Position numbers and translations under genes: made by a program. Source: Chelydra serpentina (lineage: Eukaryota; Chordata; Testudines; Chelydridae). Taken from it: 64,000 nt of DNA. The notes beneath the pieces were generated by a model. That model was not told the DNA's origin, searched no databases, and saw only the letters and a program-made list of their open reading frames with translations. Where the stretch lies: the NCBI GenBank assembly GCA_037349315.1, contig JBAIAC010000008.1, positions 35,252,001-35,316,000 on the forward strand, given 5' to 3'. Below, in pieces: positions 1 to 12,750 of the stretch. Each line of letters opens with the position of its first letter. Within the stretch, counting starts at the first letter, position 1.

Positions 1-2450
1 GCCCTCCCTTCCTGATTGCTTCCCCACACTGCTGTGAGGTGATGCTGTAGTTGCACTCTGAGTAGTTACAATTACAATGTTCTACACCTATATACACATG
101 CCTACATTCATAACCCATATAGATATCTCCTAATGACCATCAAGTTCAGAACATTATAGCGTTCATAAAAGACCTTACTTGACATATTAATACACAATAA
201 CATAGTATACAACTAGTTGATTCAATTACTTTTTCTTTAGGGTTCAGCCCCCTGTTCTCCCCTTGGGGTGCCAGGAACTTGTCTGTCACAGCATATCCCA
301 CACTTTGAGACCCAGGATAGATAATGGAAATTCAAGACAACAGGATATGTGGAGATCCTTATTTATTTGTTTATATCTATAATATGATTTCTGCTGAGTT
401 CACAAGCTTGGCTGTGTAAATTTATTTAACATGCCTGTTTTTATTATTTGCCATCAACTCTTACAGTGGAATATTTGCACTCTATATCCATTTATTAAAT
501 AATTTAAAATCATGGCAAAGTCTTGATTCAAGTTTAATCACTTATGATAGGCACCAGCATAAAGATTTACAGATATAAAGCCTAAGGTCTCTTGTTCGGT
601 TGCAGAGTAAATCTACTAAAGTTTGAATGGTTGCTAAATATTTAATGAAACAATAAGCTCCTCAGTTTTTTAATGTAACATTTCTTTTCATCTGTTGTGC
701 CTGAAGAAGAATTTCATATATCAAAATGCACAAAGTAACTTAAAGCAATTTTCACGTCACAGTTTTAAAATATTTCCTCATTCTTCAAATTGTGTCATGA
801 TTAGGCAATAATTGGAAGATACTTGTCAGTTTTTAAATTTTGCTTTTTAAGACTAAAATATATTATGTTCCATATACAAATGATTAAAACCCTTATGTAG
901 TAAATCCTTCTGTGAAATTAACAACTGGGAAAGGATTTGTATACTTGTAAACAATTTCTAATTTAGCAAAAGTTAAAATTGCAGGAAAATATATACCAAA
1001 GAACAAATCTCTAGAACTTCTACCCTTGAGTTAGTTATATGTAAACCAGTGTTTGTCTTCTTTATTCCGCATTTTCATATTGGTAAGTAATGATTTAGTA
1101 AACATTACTAGAAATAGAACAAGAGATAAAATCCACATTAATGACTTTTGGGGAAGAAAATACTGGCATAACCATCTCTATTGGTGATCTCTGGTCTTGC
1201 AGTTAATTTCCAGTTTGACTTGCCCTGAATTTCAGTTTAAAACAGATTGTTTCCTGTGCTGAGAAAAGCAGCCACAGTAAGATATTTTCTTATCTGAAAT
1301 CTCCGTTTTTACTACATGAAGGGAACATGCTTTCACCCTTGAGTTTAAAAGTGCAATTCTTCAGCTTGGAGATATTTTTTTTAAATGACTGGCATAGTAC
1401 AGTCTAATAAGATATGTTAAAGCCATCTGTCCTCTTAATAAATTCTGCAAAGCTGTGGGAAGCTTGCCAAAACCACTTGGCTGGCACATTACCTAATGAC
1501 AAGGCTGCCGTCTCTGACTTTAGTGACAATCATTCATAAATGTCAAATTTAATCAGGAACTGAAATTCTATGTGATATGGTTGTGGAATCGCATACTCTC
1601 CCATCATATTAAAATACTAAAACACTATGATAACAAACAAATAGATACAGGTAAAAGAGGAGGATCACAAAGAGTGAACAGCAAGAGGCCAGATACTTGG
1701 GTGCCATTGACCACTGTGTGCAATTCCAACAGACAAAGCAGCCATGAACCTGACAATAGAAATTCCTTTGCTTAGGGGAATCCTCCGGTTACACACTGGG
1801 TGTCTCTGAGTGTCACTGAAGAGGTTCCTACATTATTATCCGACCCAGATATACCCAGGTAGAGGGCACATCTGGAGGCGGGGGCGGGAGAAAGGAGGTA
1901 TGTCCGAGATGTCACAATACCCCAGTGATCCCCAGCTGCTGGAATGGCCTTTGAGGCTGCTCTACTTTATGCTAGGGACCAAAATGACAAACTCATCTTT
2001 GGACCAGTATCCACTCGAGAATTACATCAAACACAGCTAGGACACCATTCAGGGCCTTGTTTCAAAATTCAGGGTTTCTACAGTGGCCCACTTACTTGAG
2101 AACTTATACTCCAACAAAATCAAGCACATTCAAAATTGTCAATATTTCCATTGGGATATATCTCTAGTCCTTTCTCCTCTTATGAGAAAGTTTTGTCTTT
2201 CCAGCACCTCCAAACAAACTTAAAATCCCATGAAATTTCAATCAGATCTCTCCAGAGTAGATTCGTAGAGGCAAAATCCAGGATGTATAGGATGCTGAAA
2301 GCAACCTGGCCAGTCTGGTAAATGGCCTGAGATAGCCTGATTTTATTGCTTACTCTCAGAGACCATTACGAAGTATGTTGCTTTGTCAAGTATCCGAATA
2401 GAAATTAACACTGGAAAGCTGAGAGCTTCAGCTTTCTAATGATATATAGT
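1..2450. other. AT-rich DNA, nothing recognised
   Basis: No repeat family, gene or RNA recognised on either strand. The longest open frames are under 80 codons, have no motif and look random for this base composition. Confidence 0.5.
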
Positions 2451-2476
2451 GGCGGGGGGCGGGGGGGGGGGGGGGG
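2451..2476 (+). repeat. Poly-G tract
   Basis: Near-pure run of G broken by two C. It could form a G-quadruplex on the + strand. Its length is likely polymorphic and prone to sequencing error. Confidence 0.9.
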
Positions 2477-3251
2477 TTCTGTCTTCAGTGGGGCAGAAGC
2501 CATAACTAACCTATAAAAATGATATTATTAAGTTTATAGTCTTGCACCTGTAGTGTATGTTATGCATTAGAACAGCATCCTGCTTTTTGACCCAGTCAGT
2601 CCACCTCTCAGCCAGTCACTCTGTCACTGTAACCTCCCTATCTACGTTTTCAAATGAGCTCTGAGCACTTGCCCACCTCCTCATTAGACAAGGTCAAACA
2701 GGACTAATGCATGGAAGATTTACATCTCATTAGAATTGTCTTTATTGCTGTTATTTCACAAGCTAACAAAACAAAAAAGGAATTATTCCCCAGTTAGTCC
2801 CACGCATCTTTATCCAGCTCATTAGTATTAGCATAACTTTTTTCTCCAGGGCAGCTCAGGGCTCAATTCTTGAAGGAAGGGCTGAGAACAGCAAAATTAT
2901 AGTAGCAAGTGGGACAGGCAGGAAACACTTTCCTGATTTATAATCAGGTCATCTTTACTGCAACAAACACTCCCTCTTTGTTGGACTACTTAGATCAGCA
3001 CATCAATTCTTCATCCACAAGAAACTAGCTTTCATTCCTGACAGCTGAGACCACACATTGGAGGAGAGGCAGATTCCCACCCCTTACTTCACTGAAGGAT
3101 TTTAAAACCCCTAATCACCATGCACCATGCAAGATTTATACACACAATCACAAAGCCTTTAAATAAAGTCATTACTGGGGGAAATATTGTGCTGAACATC
3201 ACTGGTAACTACGTGAATGCACTACTTTGCCCCTTTGACAAATAGGCAGGG
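2477..3251. other. Unique-looking DNA, nothing recognised
   Basis: No recognisable repeat or coding signal. Confidence 0.45.
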
Positions 3252-3425
3252 ATGGTGGTGTGGGTAAGCCAGTGGACTGAGACTCAGGAGATCTAGTTTC
3301 AATCTCTGGCCCTCACAAACTTTCTCTGTGACCTTGGTCAAGTCACTTACTCTGTGCCTTTGTTCCCTATCTGTAAGTGAGGTGAGATCTCTAGCTCATA
3401 GAAGTGTTTGAGGATAAAATTCATG
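3252..3425 (+). repeat. MIR-type SINE remnant
   Basis: The order of landmarks is that of the ancient tRNA-derived MIR SINE: a tRNA-like head with a 'gactcaggagatctagtttcaa' type B-box region, then the conserved core 'tgaccttggtcaagtcactt', then 'ttccctatctgtaagtgagg'. Diverged, as expected for an amniote-wide old SINE. Not functional. Confidence 0.8.
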
Positions 3426-3504
3426 TTTGTGAGGTGTTCGAATACTATGGTGATGAGTTTCACATAAGTAGTACTTTGATAGATAGGAGTTGCTATTGGG
3501 AAAT

Positions 3505-3625
3505 TCTTTCAGCAAAGTACTCAGGCACGAACTCAGTGAAAATAATGGGCCTAAATCCATCCATATTCAGCAAAGTGCTTAAGAATACATCCTTACTCAT
3601 CAGCAATGGGATTAAAGTGAAAGTA
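3505..3625. repeat. Possible old repeat with two related 'ttcagcaaagt' segments
   Basis: Two direct segments about 60 bp apart both begin TTCAGCAAAGT. This resembles a common reptile interspersed repeat containing CAGCAAAGCACTTAAG-like motifs. Family identity is from memory of the pattern only. Confidence 0.35.
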
Positions 3626-4356
3626 GTTAGAGATTATTACTCTTAAACCAAAAAATGGCAGTCCCTGTTCTTAAAATCAAGATCAATCTGTTTCTATTGT
3701 GCTCTATTTTACTGTGGATGATAGCTGAGGCCCAAATTCTGAGGTCTATTAATCAAGTAAAACTCCAATTGACTAATCAGCTGACATCAGTGAACCAAAA
3801 GGTTCATGAAGTCAAGGGAGTTTTACTCTCTGAAAGACCTCAAAATATGGCCCTAAAAATGACTATACCATTAACTATCAACAAAACTCTTCAACAATGT
3901 AAAATATTCTACATTCCTTTGTTCAATTATCCTCCTACTGTACTAAGCCTTTTAATTCTACCTTGCACATAGGGCTGCGGGGTTTTGTTTGTCATTGTGT
4001 AATCTTCTTGCTGTCATGCATAAATAAATTGGTGACTAAAGGTCAACTTAGAATACACAGTTGCAGTCATCTAACCAGGGTTTTATGAAACCCTTTCCCC
4101 ATTTACCCTCCAGGAATCTTTCTACAAGAGTTAGAATGATTACTTGACTTCTCAGCAGATTCAGTTATAAGAAAGTAGTTGAAAGAAGAAAGTAAAGATA
4201 TTAATATCTGTACTCATTAAAATATACTTACATTTTACACCAAGGTTAAGATTTTTTGGCTGGAACGCAGAACAAAAAGTTGGCCTCAATAACACACACG
4301 GCTCATGCAGTGCCTATAGTTTCTTATATTGCTTTCATATTGTCAATTAGACACCT
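3626..4356. other. AT-rich DNA, nothing recognised
   Basis: Contains a 105-codon open frame at 3655-3972 with a hydrophobic start but no recognisable domain. I treat it as chance. Confidence 0.4.
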
Positions 4357-4423
4357 AGGGTGAATTCCTGGCCCCACTAAAGTCAATTTGCCATAGACTT
4401 CAGTGGAACTAGGATTTTACCCT
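4357..4423. mobile_element. Small palindromic foldback element (MITE-like)
   Basis: The ends form inverted arms of about 28 bp: AGGGTGAATTCCTGGCCCC on the left and, on the opposite strand from the right, AGGGTAAAATCCTAGTTCC. The core is only about 10 bp. Compact palindromes of this type are common non-autonomous DNA transposons in reptiles and birds. Confidence 0.65.
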
Positions 4424-5284
4424 TAGATTTTTGTATTAGTTGATTTAAGGTCAGCAAACAGTGACATTTTGGCTACAGAGGCTGACTGAAACAACTTATT
4501 TGACCCGCCCACTGACCCCCACAAGAGAGTTCAGAAGTGACATGCTTTTCCTGTGCCTACGAATATCAGTATTAATCCACCCAGAAGAAATGGTTTATCT
4601 GTTGCTGACAGTCTGGCATGTCCTTATCTAACCTCATCAAGTGCTGTTGTAAGAGACTGTCAGTGGAATCAGTCAGTGCCTCACTGATTGATGACAATAT
4701 TGATTTATTCCTTCTTTATTTATTTATTTAACACATGATCTGTCTTACCAACTACAAAACATTTCAGAAGTTTGTAACACGAAAGGCTAAGGCTTCTTGA
4801 GAAAAATGTACATCACTAGATTTCTAAAGATTCACCAGGGCTTTGGAGTTTTGGCTTTGATTTCAATTTAGTCTTGTTTTCACAGTCTATTCTATTTTAG
4901 TCTCCCCTTCATTCAAAAATGATAAAATTGTTGCTACAGGATATTACAGACTTTTTTTTAAACCAATACTTTGCTATACTGAGAATACCGCAAAAATATT
5001 TAGATAAAAGATTATAAACTAAGAAAAACGTGTACCACTAAACAATCATTTACATTTTCCTAAAATAACTAATAATATATCAAAAGTATCTTTGATATAA
5101 AAAAAATCACAGTGCATGTCACAATTTTATACTGTTCCAGCTTGAGAAAATAGTGGACTCCGAACCAGGATATTTCTTCTAGTATATTTTATTCATAATG
5201 GATCTGGTTCTCCAAAGCGTTGCAACCAGTTTAGTCATCTACACTTGTGAAAGTGCTACAGTCCTGGTATGCATTCAGTTTGTA
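4424..5284. other. AT-rich DNA, nothing recognised
   Basis: A TTTATTTATTTA stretch lies near 4720. No other structure seen. Confidence 0.4.
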
Positions 5285-5540
5285 CTAGGGCGGTCAAGCA
5301 ATTAAAAAAAATTAATTGTGATTAATCGCGCTGTTAAACGATAATAGAATACCATTTATTTAAATATGTTTGGATGTTTTCTACACTTTCAAATATATTG
5401 ATTTCAATCACAACACAGAATACAAAATGTACCGTGCTCACTTTATATTTATTTTTGATTACAGATATTTGCATTGTAAAAAAGAAACAGTATTTCAATT
5501 CACCTCATACAAGTATTGTAGTGTGATTAAAACTGGGGAG
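5285..5540 (+). repeat. Interspersed repeat with 'gcggtcaagcaattaa' start
   Basis: Starts with a TAGGGCGGTCAAGCAATTAA-like end followed by ATTAATTGTGATTAATCGCG and an AT-rich body. I recognise this as a repeat common in turtle assemblies, probably a DNA transposon relative, but cannot name the family. It runs directly into the minisatellite. Confidence 0.55.
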
Positions 5541-5639
5541 GGGGAGAGCCCCATAGGGAGACACTGACTGATGGCTGTTGCTGCATCCCAGTTTTGTGTC
5601 AGCTGCCCTGCCTCCGTGACAGGGAGTAAAACTGCCCCG

Positions 5640-6060
5640 CACACACACCTCAAGAGTGAGGCCCCAGGTACCCCTTCCAGCACCCCCCAAATATGCCTTC
5701 CAGTACACACACACCCTTTCCAGCAAGCCCCAGATACCCCTTCCAGCACCCCTCAGATACTCCTTCCAGCACCCTACAGGTACCCCTTCCAGTACACACA
5801 CACACATACACACCCTTCCAGCACCCCCAAATACTCCTTCCAGCTCCTGCCAGGTACCCTTTCCAGCACCCCACAGGTACCCCTTTCAGTACACACACAC
5901 CCTCCAACACTCCCCAGGTAAATCCTCCAGCATCCCCCAAATACCTGCTCAGTACACACACACACACCCCTCTAGCACCCCCCAAATGGCCCCCAGTGCA
6001 CACACACACACACACCAACTGTATCCCTCCTCCAGCTCCCTCTCCCACTTCCAGCAGTGT
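5640..6060 (+). repeat. Minisatellite, 23-bp unit, with CA-rich variants
   Basis: Tandem copies of a unit like CAGATACCCCTTCCAGCACC plus 3 bases. Successive copies near 5735-5790 are exactly 23 bp apart. Some units carry (CA)n expansions ending in CACACACA. Because 23 is not a multiple of three and the unit has no stop, several frames on both strands stay open for over 100 codons. Those frames are by-products, not genes. Confidence 0.85.
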
Positions 6061-8848
6061 CCTCTTTTTGTGAACCTGAAACATGGTAACCCTAGTTACT
6101 GGAAGTTTCAAAGGTGCCTTAAAGAAGCCTCAGCATTGAGTTGAATTTCTACTTCACTAATGCTCTATACTAGCATTTTTGTTAAAATCTCTCCCCATTG
6201 CATGTCCACTGGGGCAACTCCACAAGGGGCAGCAGGGATGGGAGCATTCAAGACGAAAGCTTAAGTCAAAGAGAAAATGGTAGGTGATACCTTTGAACCT
6301 TGTGATAGGATTCAAACATAAATCCTTATAGTACAGGATATCCTATTAACTGAAGAAAAAATACTGTAAGTACAACAGGATGCATTAAGGACAAATGCTT
6401 AATTCCGAATGTCCTTGCTTTTGTGAGTGTGAGGCCCTTGAATTTATTTGAACATAATTTTCAAATACAGAGAAAAGAGATGTGCTATTGGGGATCTACT
6501 TCTTTTAGATCAAATATCACATCAATTCACTTGTTAAAATATAATAAAAGTTTGTTTTGTTATTTGGTGTATGAAGTATGGTGTATTTGGTGTATGGTGT
6601 ATTTGCCATACACCTTAGTAATAATGCATAATGCTAATAACACATATGCCACATTTTACATCCATGATGCTGACTACACATAGCTGCTCCTTGGCCAGAT
6701 TATTGTTAACCTGCATATAGGATTAAATCCTTCAATTTTGCCATTAACTTTGATGGCAGCATATTTGAGCCTTACATGGTACAGATTATGCATTTTAATT
6801 AATAATAGAAAACATTTTAATATTCTAGAGCGATACTAAAATGTGTACTGTGGTAAAAATAGAGAGATGCTTGTAGTGGATGATTTTTAAATCTCATGTT
6901 GCTAACCCTAGAAAAGGTAAGGGTTAAAAAAGGTTAAGTGTTCATTTTAGCCCCACAAAACATCAATTTAAAAAATAAGGACTTCATAAATGTGCAAAAT
7001 GCAGTATCTGAAACGTGAATACTTTGAAACCGCTTGCCATCTCAGTTGTAACAATTGGCCCAAATCATTTAAAAATATGTATGTTTTTAAAAGGTTCTTT
7101 TGTATGCCATAATTCGGCTCAGAGCAATTTGGCATCAGAGTTTTTATAATATCTGATGAAAGGTTTACATGTCATCAGACCATTAAATATGACAATGCCA
7201 GCAGTCCCCTCCAAAATACAAACCAATGCAATAAACAATTCAAGACAGGACCTTCAGATAAGACAGCTGATCATCTGCCCTCATTGATATTAATGATGCT
7301 TTCTTTTTACAATGGCAGTTATGTCAAATAAAGCAGATTAGACCCATTGACAAAATGGATGTTTCTAGTTTTCAGCAGGGGACTAACATTGATTTTCCCT
7401 CTGAAGTCTTAGAAGCTTGTGATAAACTCTCTATTCCATTTAAAAATACGAGGGGATCATCTTTTCCAAAACATCTATGAGTGTTGTACATACTGGCGCT
7501 TTTTTAAGCACTGTGCTCTATTAATTTCCCCAGAATTGAGCAGCACTAACATTACAAAGTATCAGTACTGGAGATCCACTACTTTTATTGCACAAAACAT
7601 TAATGGAAACCAATACAAAGATGGAATGAAAACACAACATTGTGATTCTAAATGATATTAATGTACAAAACAGTTACATACCTCGAACTAGATTAATCCA
7701 ATCTGGTGCAGGGTGCTGTTTACACCGTCATGCGTCAGCCTGGTCTTCATCTCTCTAGGGGATGTTCACCCTTAAGCTAGGACCCATAATGTTGCTGCTG
7801 CTGGTCTTTCCTCAAAATTTCCACCAGCAGAGATGATATTAGCATTTCTGCATGGTCTGTGAAACAACTTTGTTCAATATATAAATAGTTCCCGACTACA
7901 ATTATCACCTGCTAATCACAGAACCATCTTACACATTTAGAGCTGGATTCCATAAATCGCAAACTCTTTCTACATGCTATGTGAAAGCAAATATTTAGGA
8001 CCCTCTCCAAGCTTCTGAGGCAGAAATGGAACCTATTTGCTTGCTCCATTCAACCCCTAGTGACCAGTTTGCATTGGGTTACGTTTTCAAGGCTATCTAC
8101 TGTGTTGTTTTGTTTCAATCAGGCCTGACAGCTTAATTTGTAGGTGGGACTCCATAGGATTCTCATCCCCATGCAGTCTGATGAGTGGAATTGGAGAAAG
8201 AAACAGCTCCAAAGAGGAGATTGAAGTTGCTTCCCATTACTCAGTCTTAGCCTCCCTTAATTTGTGGGTTTTCCATCAATGGGTTGTGCTATCATAAATC
8301 CTGGGCTGAATCTGAGTCTAATTATTTAAAGTTTGTTCCGTTATTTTACCAGTAATAGAAGTTAGACTTCATGGTAATTGTCCATGTCACTCTGCTTTCC
8401 TTTAAAAAAAATTGATAGGAATGCATACAAAAACCTACATTAAAATGAAAGAGAGTTATTTAGATTGCAAAATCCTAGCACTCAAAAGTTAGGCAACATC
8501 AGAGTTAATGGTGCCTGGTTCAACTTTAATTCTTCCTCTTTGTATATATGCATCATGGTACAGTTGTTCATTGCATGATCATATCATATTTTCCCCCACA
8601 GGCCACAATGAAACTATTTATCGAGACAGGGGAAAAAAGCCCAAACCCAAAATAAGCCGATGAAGAATGTGATATGAGAAACAATGTTAACCAATATCAC
8701 CCAACGATAGTCGTAAGTGGCTATTTTCTATATACACTACAATATGTTTATATGTTGTAACATTTGGAAAAACAATCTTGGACCCTGATGTTGAATTGTT
8801 CTATGTGGATAGATTTCTGCACCAACACAAAGCCTCATTGACCTCACT
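6061..8848. other. AT-rich DNA, nothing recognised
   Basis: Apart from a short local duplication of 'tggtgtatttggtgtatggtg' near 6560-6612, no repeat family or gene is recognised. Open frames are short and without motifs. Confidence 0.4.
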
Positions 8849-9124
8849 GGGTATGTCTATACTGCAATTAAAAACCCGCGTGTAGCCTGTGCCAGTGGAC
8901 TCTGTCTCACGGGGCTTTTGCTGTGCAACTGTTTAACTGCAGTAGATGTCTGGGCTCAGGCTGCATCCAGGGATGTTGGACCCTGCAAGGTGGGAGGGCC
9001 CCAGAGCTTGGGGCTGCAGCCTGAGCCAGAATGTCTACACCACAATTAAACAGCCCCTTAGCCTGAGCCTGAGCTATCTGGCACAGGACAGTTGCGGGTG
9101 TCTAATTGCAGTGTAGACATACTC
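8849..9124. mobile_element. Non-autonomous inverted-repeat transposon (GTCTAYACT terminus)
   Basis: Terminal inverted repeats: GGGTATGTCTATACTGCAAT at the left and GAGTATGTCTACACTGCAAT read inward from the right. The interior is GC-richer than its surroundings and related to the copies at 51741 and 63833 (shared 'ttaaaaacccg', 'gggctcaggctg', 'aaggtgggagggcccc' motifs). No coding capacity. The flanks CTCACT and AGTGAG are themselves inverted, so the true ends or target duplication are unclear. Confidence 0.8.
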
Positions 9125-9979
9125 AGTGAGGATCACCAAAGGCACAGCAGTTTGCTCATATGGATCACAGTACAGGATCACAGTTTACTTTTTAGTCCTA
9201 TTCCTTCTGCTTAGATTTTGTTCTTAGAAGGAAAATCCCTCCGTGTTTTGACACAATGTAAAACTTGGCACCAAAGTAATTATTACAATCAGAAACACTT
9301 AGGAAATAAAGCAACTTTATTGGTGATATGTACAACTACAAAGATTTGAGCCACAACTAACAACTAGCATTTATCCAAGTCCTAATGTCCATACATTCAG
9401 TTAAATAGAATTCATAGAACTATCTGTAATAATGCCACCTGGTGACTTCCACTAATAGTATAAAGCCCCTAAGTGCTTAGTTCACAAGTCCAAAAAGCTC
9501 CAAACAAAAAACAAGCTACCAAAACCACACCACACACCTTCAAAAAGGTAACCTGTCTAACAAATCTGAAATGAAATAGAAAGGTGAAGCTGAACATGAC
9601 AAGTGTTCTTGGAGCAAACAATTCATGGCAATCTCCTTATGACCTCTTTGGAAAAACTGAAGAGACAAAAACACAATTTAGGGTAGAAATAGAGGGACAA
9701 ATAACCTACGTCTGAGTAGTGGAAACGGTAGATTTCACGCAGTACACTGATAGATATAAATCAGATAATATAGATATATTCCCACACACAGGTATGGGAA
9801 AATTCCTCTTTTTGCCAATCTCAAAGTAGATGACATATCCACAGCTGGAAGTTTTATATGCTGCAGATTGATATCTAATAAGACAAGTATTAGGTCACCA
9901 TTTTTAGCTGCATTACTATAGCATCATCAAAACAGTGTCACAGAAAAACCTCAGCTGCCAACTGTTCTTTCCACTTGCT
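9125..9979. other. AT-rich DNA, nothing recognised
   Basis: No repeat family or coding signal recognised. Confidence 0.4.
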
Positions 9980-10160
9980 GGAGGATTCTCTGCACCTTGA
10001 AGTCTTTAAACCATGATTTGAGGACTTCAATAGCTGAGACATAGGTGAGAGGATTATTGCAGGAGTGGGTGGGTGAGATTATGTGGCCTGCATTGTGCAG
10101 GAGGTCAGACTAGATGATCATAATGGTCCCTTCTGACCTTAAAGTCTATGAGTCTATGAT
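9980..10160 (+). mobile_element. CR1 LINE 3' end (5' truncated)
   Basis: Shows the CR1 3' untranslated signature 'aagtctttaaaccatgatttgagga', then 'gtcagactagatgatcataa', 'tggtcccttctgaccttaaa' and the terminal GTCTATGAGTCTATGA octamer-like repeat. Only the last 180 bp are present, as is usual for CR1 insertions. The same 3' end recurs at 18780-18955. Confidence 0.9.
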
Positions 10161-10315
10161 ACATTCACCATGGTGAATGTACCCTATGCTGCATGAAGAA
10201 TACCCTCCTGAATAATATCTACCATAGATATATTGACAATCAGGAAAAAATGACTTCATATAATATTTGTAGCTTGAAAGAAACATCTACTGTAAACTTG
10301 TCAGCTTTATACCAT

Positions 10316-11531
10316 TGTGATGGGTTGGATCACAGAAAACCCCTTGGGAACTGCCAACTGATGTGTTGAGACTACTTCTTCCCCTGCTTTCCCTGCCAGC
10401 TTGGGACTTCAGTGCCCTGCCTGGTTTGAGCCAGACACGCTAGCCTGTTGCAAACCCAGACCTAGGTCTGAACAACCTCCCCCAAAACTACAGGCTTAAC
10501 TGAAAACAGCTTAAGAAGTGTTCCTGTCTCCAACACTCAGATGCCCAACTCCCAGTGGGGTCCAAACCCCAAATAAATCCGTTTTACCCTGTATAAAGCT
10601 TATACAGGTTAAATTCATACATTGTTCACCCTCTATAACACTGATAGAGAGATATGTACAGTTGTTTTCCTCCCCTCCCCCCAGGTATTAATACATACTT
10701 TGGGTTAATAAGCAAAAGTGATTTTATTAAATACAAAAGTAGGATTTAAGTGGTTCCAAGTAATAACAGACAGAACAAAGTGAATTACCAAGCAAAATAA
10801 AATAAAACACGCAAACCTATGCCTAATACAGTAAGGAAGTGATTACAGATGAAACCTCACCCTCAGAGATGTTCCAGTAAGCTTCTTTTACAGACTAGCC
10901 TCCTTCTAGTCTGGGTCCAGCAATCACTTACACCCCCGTGGTTACTGTCCTTTGTTTCAGTTTCTTTCAGGTATCCTTTGGGGGTGGAGAGGCTATCTCT
11001 TGAGCCCACTGAAGACAAAATGGAGGGGTTTCCCAGGGGTTTAAATAGACTTTTTCTTGTGGGTGGACACCCTTCCCCTCCCCTGTGTAGAATACAGCTA
11101 CAAAATGGAGTTTTGGAGTCACACAGGCAAGTCACATGTCCATGCATGACTCAGAACTTACAGGTAGCAGCCATTGTTCACATGCTACCTTGAACGTCCT
11201 CAGGTAGACTTCTTATGTGGGTTGCAGTTTTCAAAGATCCATTGTCTGTTAAGTGTTTCTTGATTGGGCACTTAACTTGCAAATTCCTTTCTAAAGAAGC
11301 TGACCAAATGCCTTACTAAGGCTACTTAAAATCAAACAAGTACACAGTCAATATTGGTAACTTTGAGTACCAAAATGATATATGCATACAAATTGGATGA
11401 ATATATTCAGTAGATTATAACCTTTACAGAGATGTTTTACATGGCCTATCTAGCATAAAACATATTCCAGTTATGACATATTTACTTTCATAAGCATGTT
11501 TCCATAAAGCATTATGGGGTGCAACATCACA
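10316..11531 (-). mobile_element. Solo LTR of an endogenous retrovirus-like element
   Basis: A 1216-bp unit beginning TGTGATGGG and ending CATCACA. It is flanked by a perfect 5-bp target duplication, ACCAT (10311-10315 and 11532-11536). A repeat of this family is common in turtle assemblies. No gag, pol or env sequence is attached, so this is a solo LTR left by recombination. The minus orientation is inferred from family resemblance. The 94-114 codon frames inside it (10849-11193) are incidental. Confidence 0.8.
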
Positions 11532-11536
11532 ACCAT

Positions 11537-12515
11537 CTGGTACCAAGAGCCATTAAATCTGATGCAATTTCTAAACTGTATTATTCTCTGTTTAGCTTTA
11601 CAAGGAAAAATACATACTTTTTCCATACAATCAAAAAGTATGGAAAAACATACTTGTTTCTAACCAGTAGAGTTTGGAATGACTTCATCTGATACAATCT
11701 GTACAACCCCACTGTCTTCTGCTCTGAGTTACACTGCTACACCTATGCCCCAGAACACAATTTGGCCTATCTTTCATATATATATTAAAATGCCTCAAAG
11801 TTTTAGTGTCAAAAACAATTAAAATAGCTATTTTCTGCCTTTTTTCATGTAGAGCTGGCAAATCATCACCAGAATCTGAAACACTGCAAATCAGCTTCTC
11901 TCTAATCTGGTTTATATAGCAAAGTTGGCTAGTCGATTTGTGTTGAAGAGTGCACTGGAACATCCACTATATTCCAAAAACAAGAGCTCATTCACTGAGT
12001 GAGCTTTTCTAAAATATTCATAGAGTGCCTCTAGTTTTAAAGTTTTTTTAAATATCTTTATGTGGGTTGGGAAAGGATGACTCAGATTATTATGCATCTC
12101 AAGCTTGGTTTGTGACAGCTACAAAACTGCAATTTCTATAAAGTTGCCATTGCCACACTATTAATTTACAGGAGGAAAGTCCTTTTATTAAACTTAATCT
12201 GTAATTTGTAAATTACAAGGGAAAGAAAATGAAAAATGTATTTTTCACCTAAAGTTTTGGACATGAAAAAAATTGTGCACACACACCAGCTGTAGCATCA
12301 AGATTGTATTACCAGTGCAGTATCAGTAACACAGCCCCATTTTAATCATAGTGAAATTCTTCTTCTTGAAATATAGTTTTCTTAATCATGATGGCTAACA
12401 ATACCACCTTCATCGCCAGGATTCCAATTACATGTAGCATTATGGATGCTCCCATCCACCACCAATATGGTTCCTTCAGATGTTTTTACATGTTAAATTG
12501 CTGAAAGTCATTTAG
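11537..12515. other. AT-rich DNA, nothing recognised
   Basis: Open frames at 11685-12097 lack any motif. No repeat recognised. Confidence 0.4.
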
Positions 12516-12617
12516 AAACCAGTTCAGTAAAAATGGTTCAGTCTACCTGGAGTTTGACCTACATGAAGACTCCAATCATTAAAGTCAGTTTAACTGAACC
12601 AATTTTAAAACTGGTTT
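12516..12617. mobile_element. Short inverted-repeat element (AAACCAGTT ends)
   Basis: Left end AAACCAGTTCAGTAAAAATG and right end (opposite strand) AAACCAGTTTTAAAATTGG are near-identical inverted arms around a 50-bp core. This suggests a miniature DNA transposon. Family not identified. Confidence 0.5.
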
Positions 12618-12750
12618 GAATTTTTGAGGAAATTTCCCCAATGTAAATTAGACTGATGGATGTTTGTCCAGACTCAAAGCTACCTCTTTACTACTAGACA
12701 CCTTGTAGACTGGGAGACAAAGGAAGGTTTTGAGGGTCAGACTCTGGCCT

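Noticed and set aside
3655..3972. 105-codon frame with a hydrophobic N-terminus
   Set aside because: Looks like a signal peptide by composition only; no cysteine pattern, domain or neighbouring exon, and AT-rich DNA makes such frames likely by chance.
5495..6144. Overlapping open frames on both strands, 84-162 codons
   Set aside because: They are translations of the 23-bp minisatellite; the same peptide motif repeats and no start or domain is supported.
10849..11193. 114-codon frame, and a 94-codon frame opposite
   Set aside because: Lies inside the solo LTR; no domain, and LTRs of this kind do not encode a protein here.
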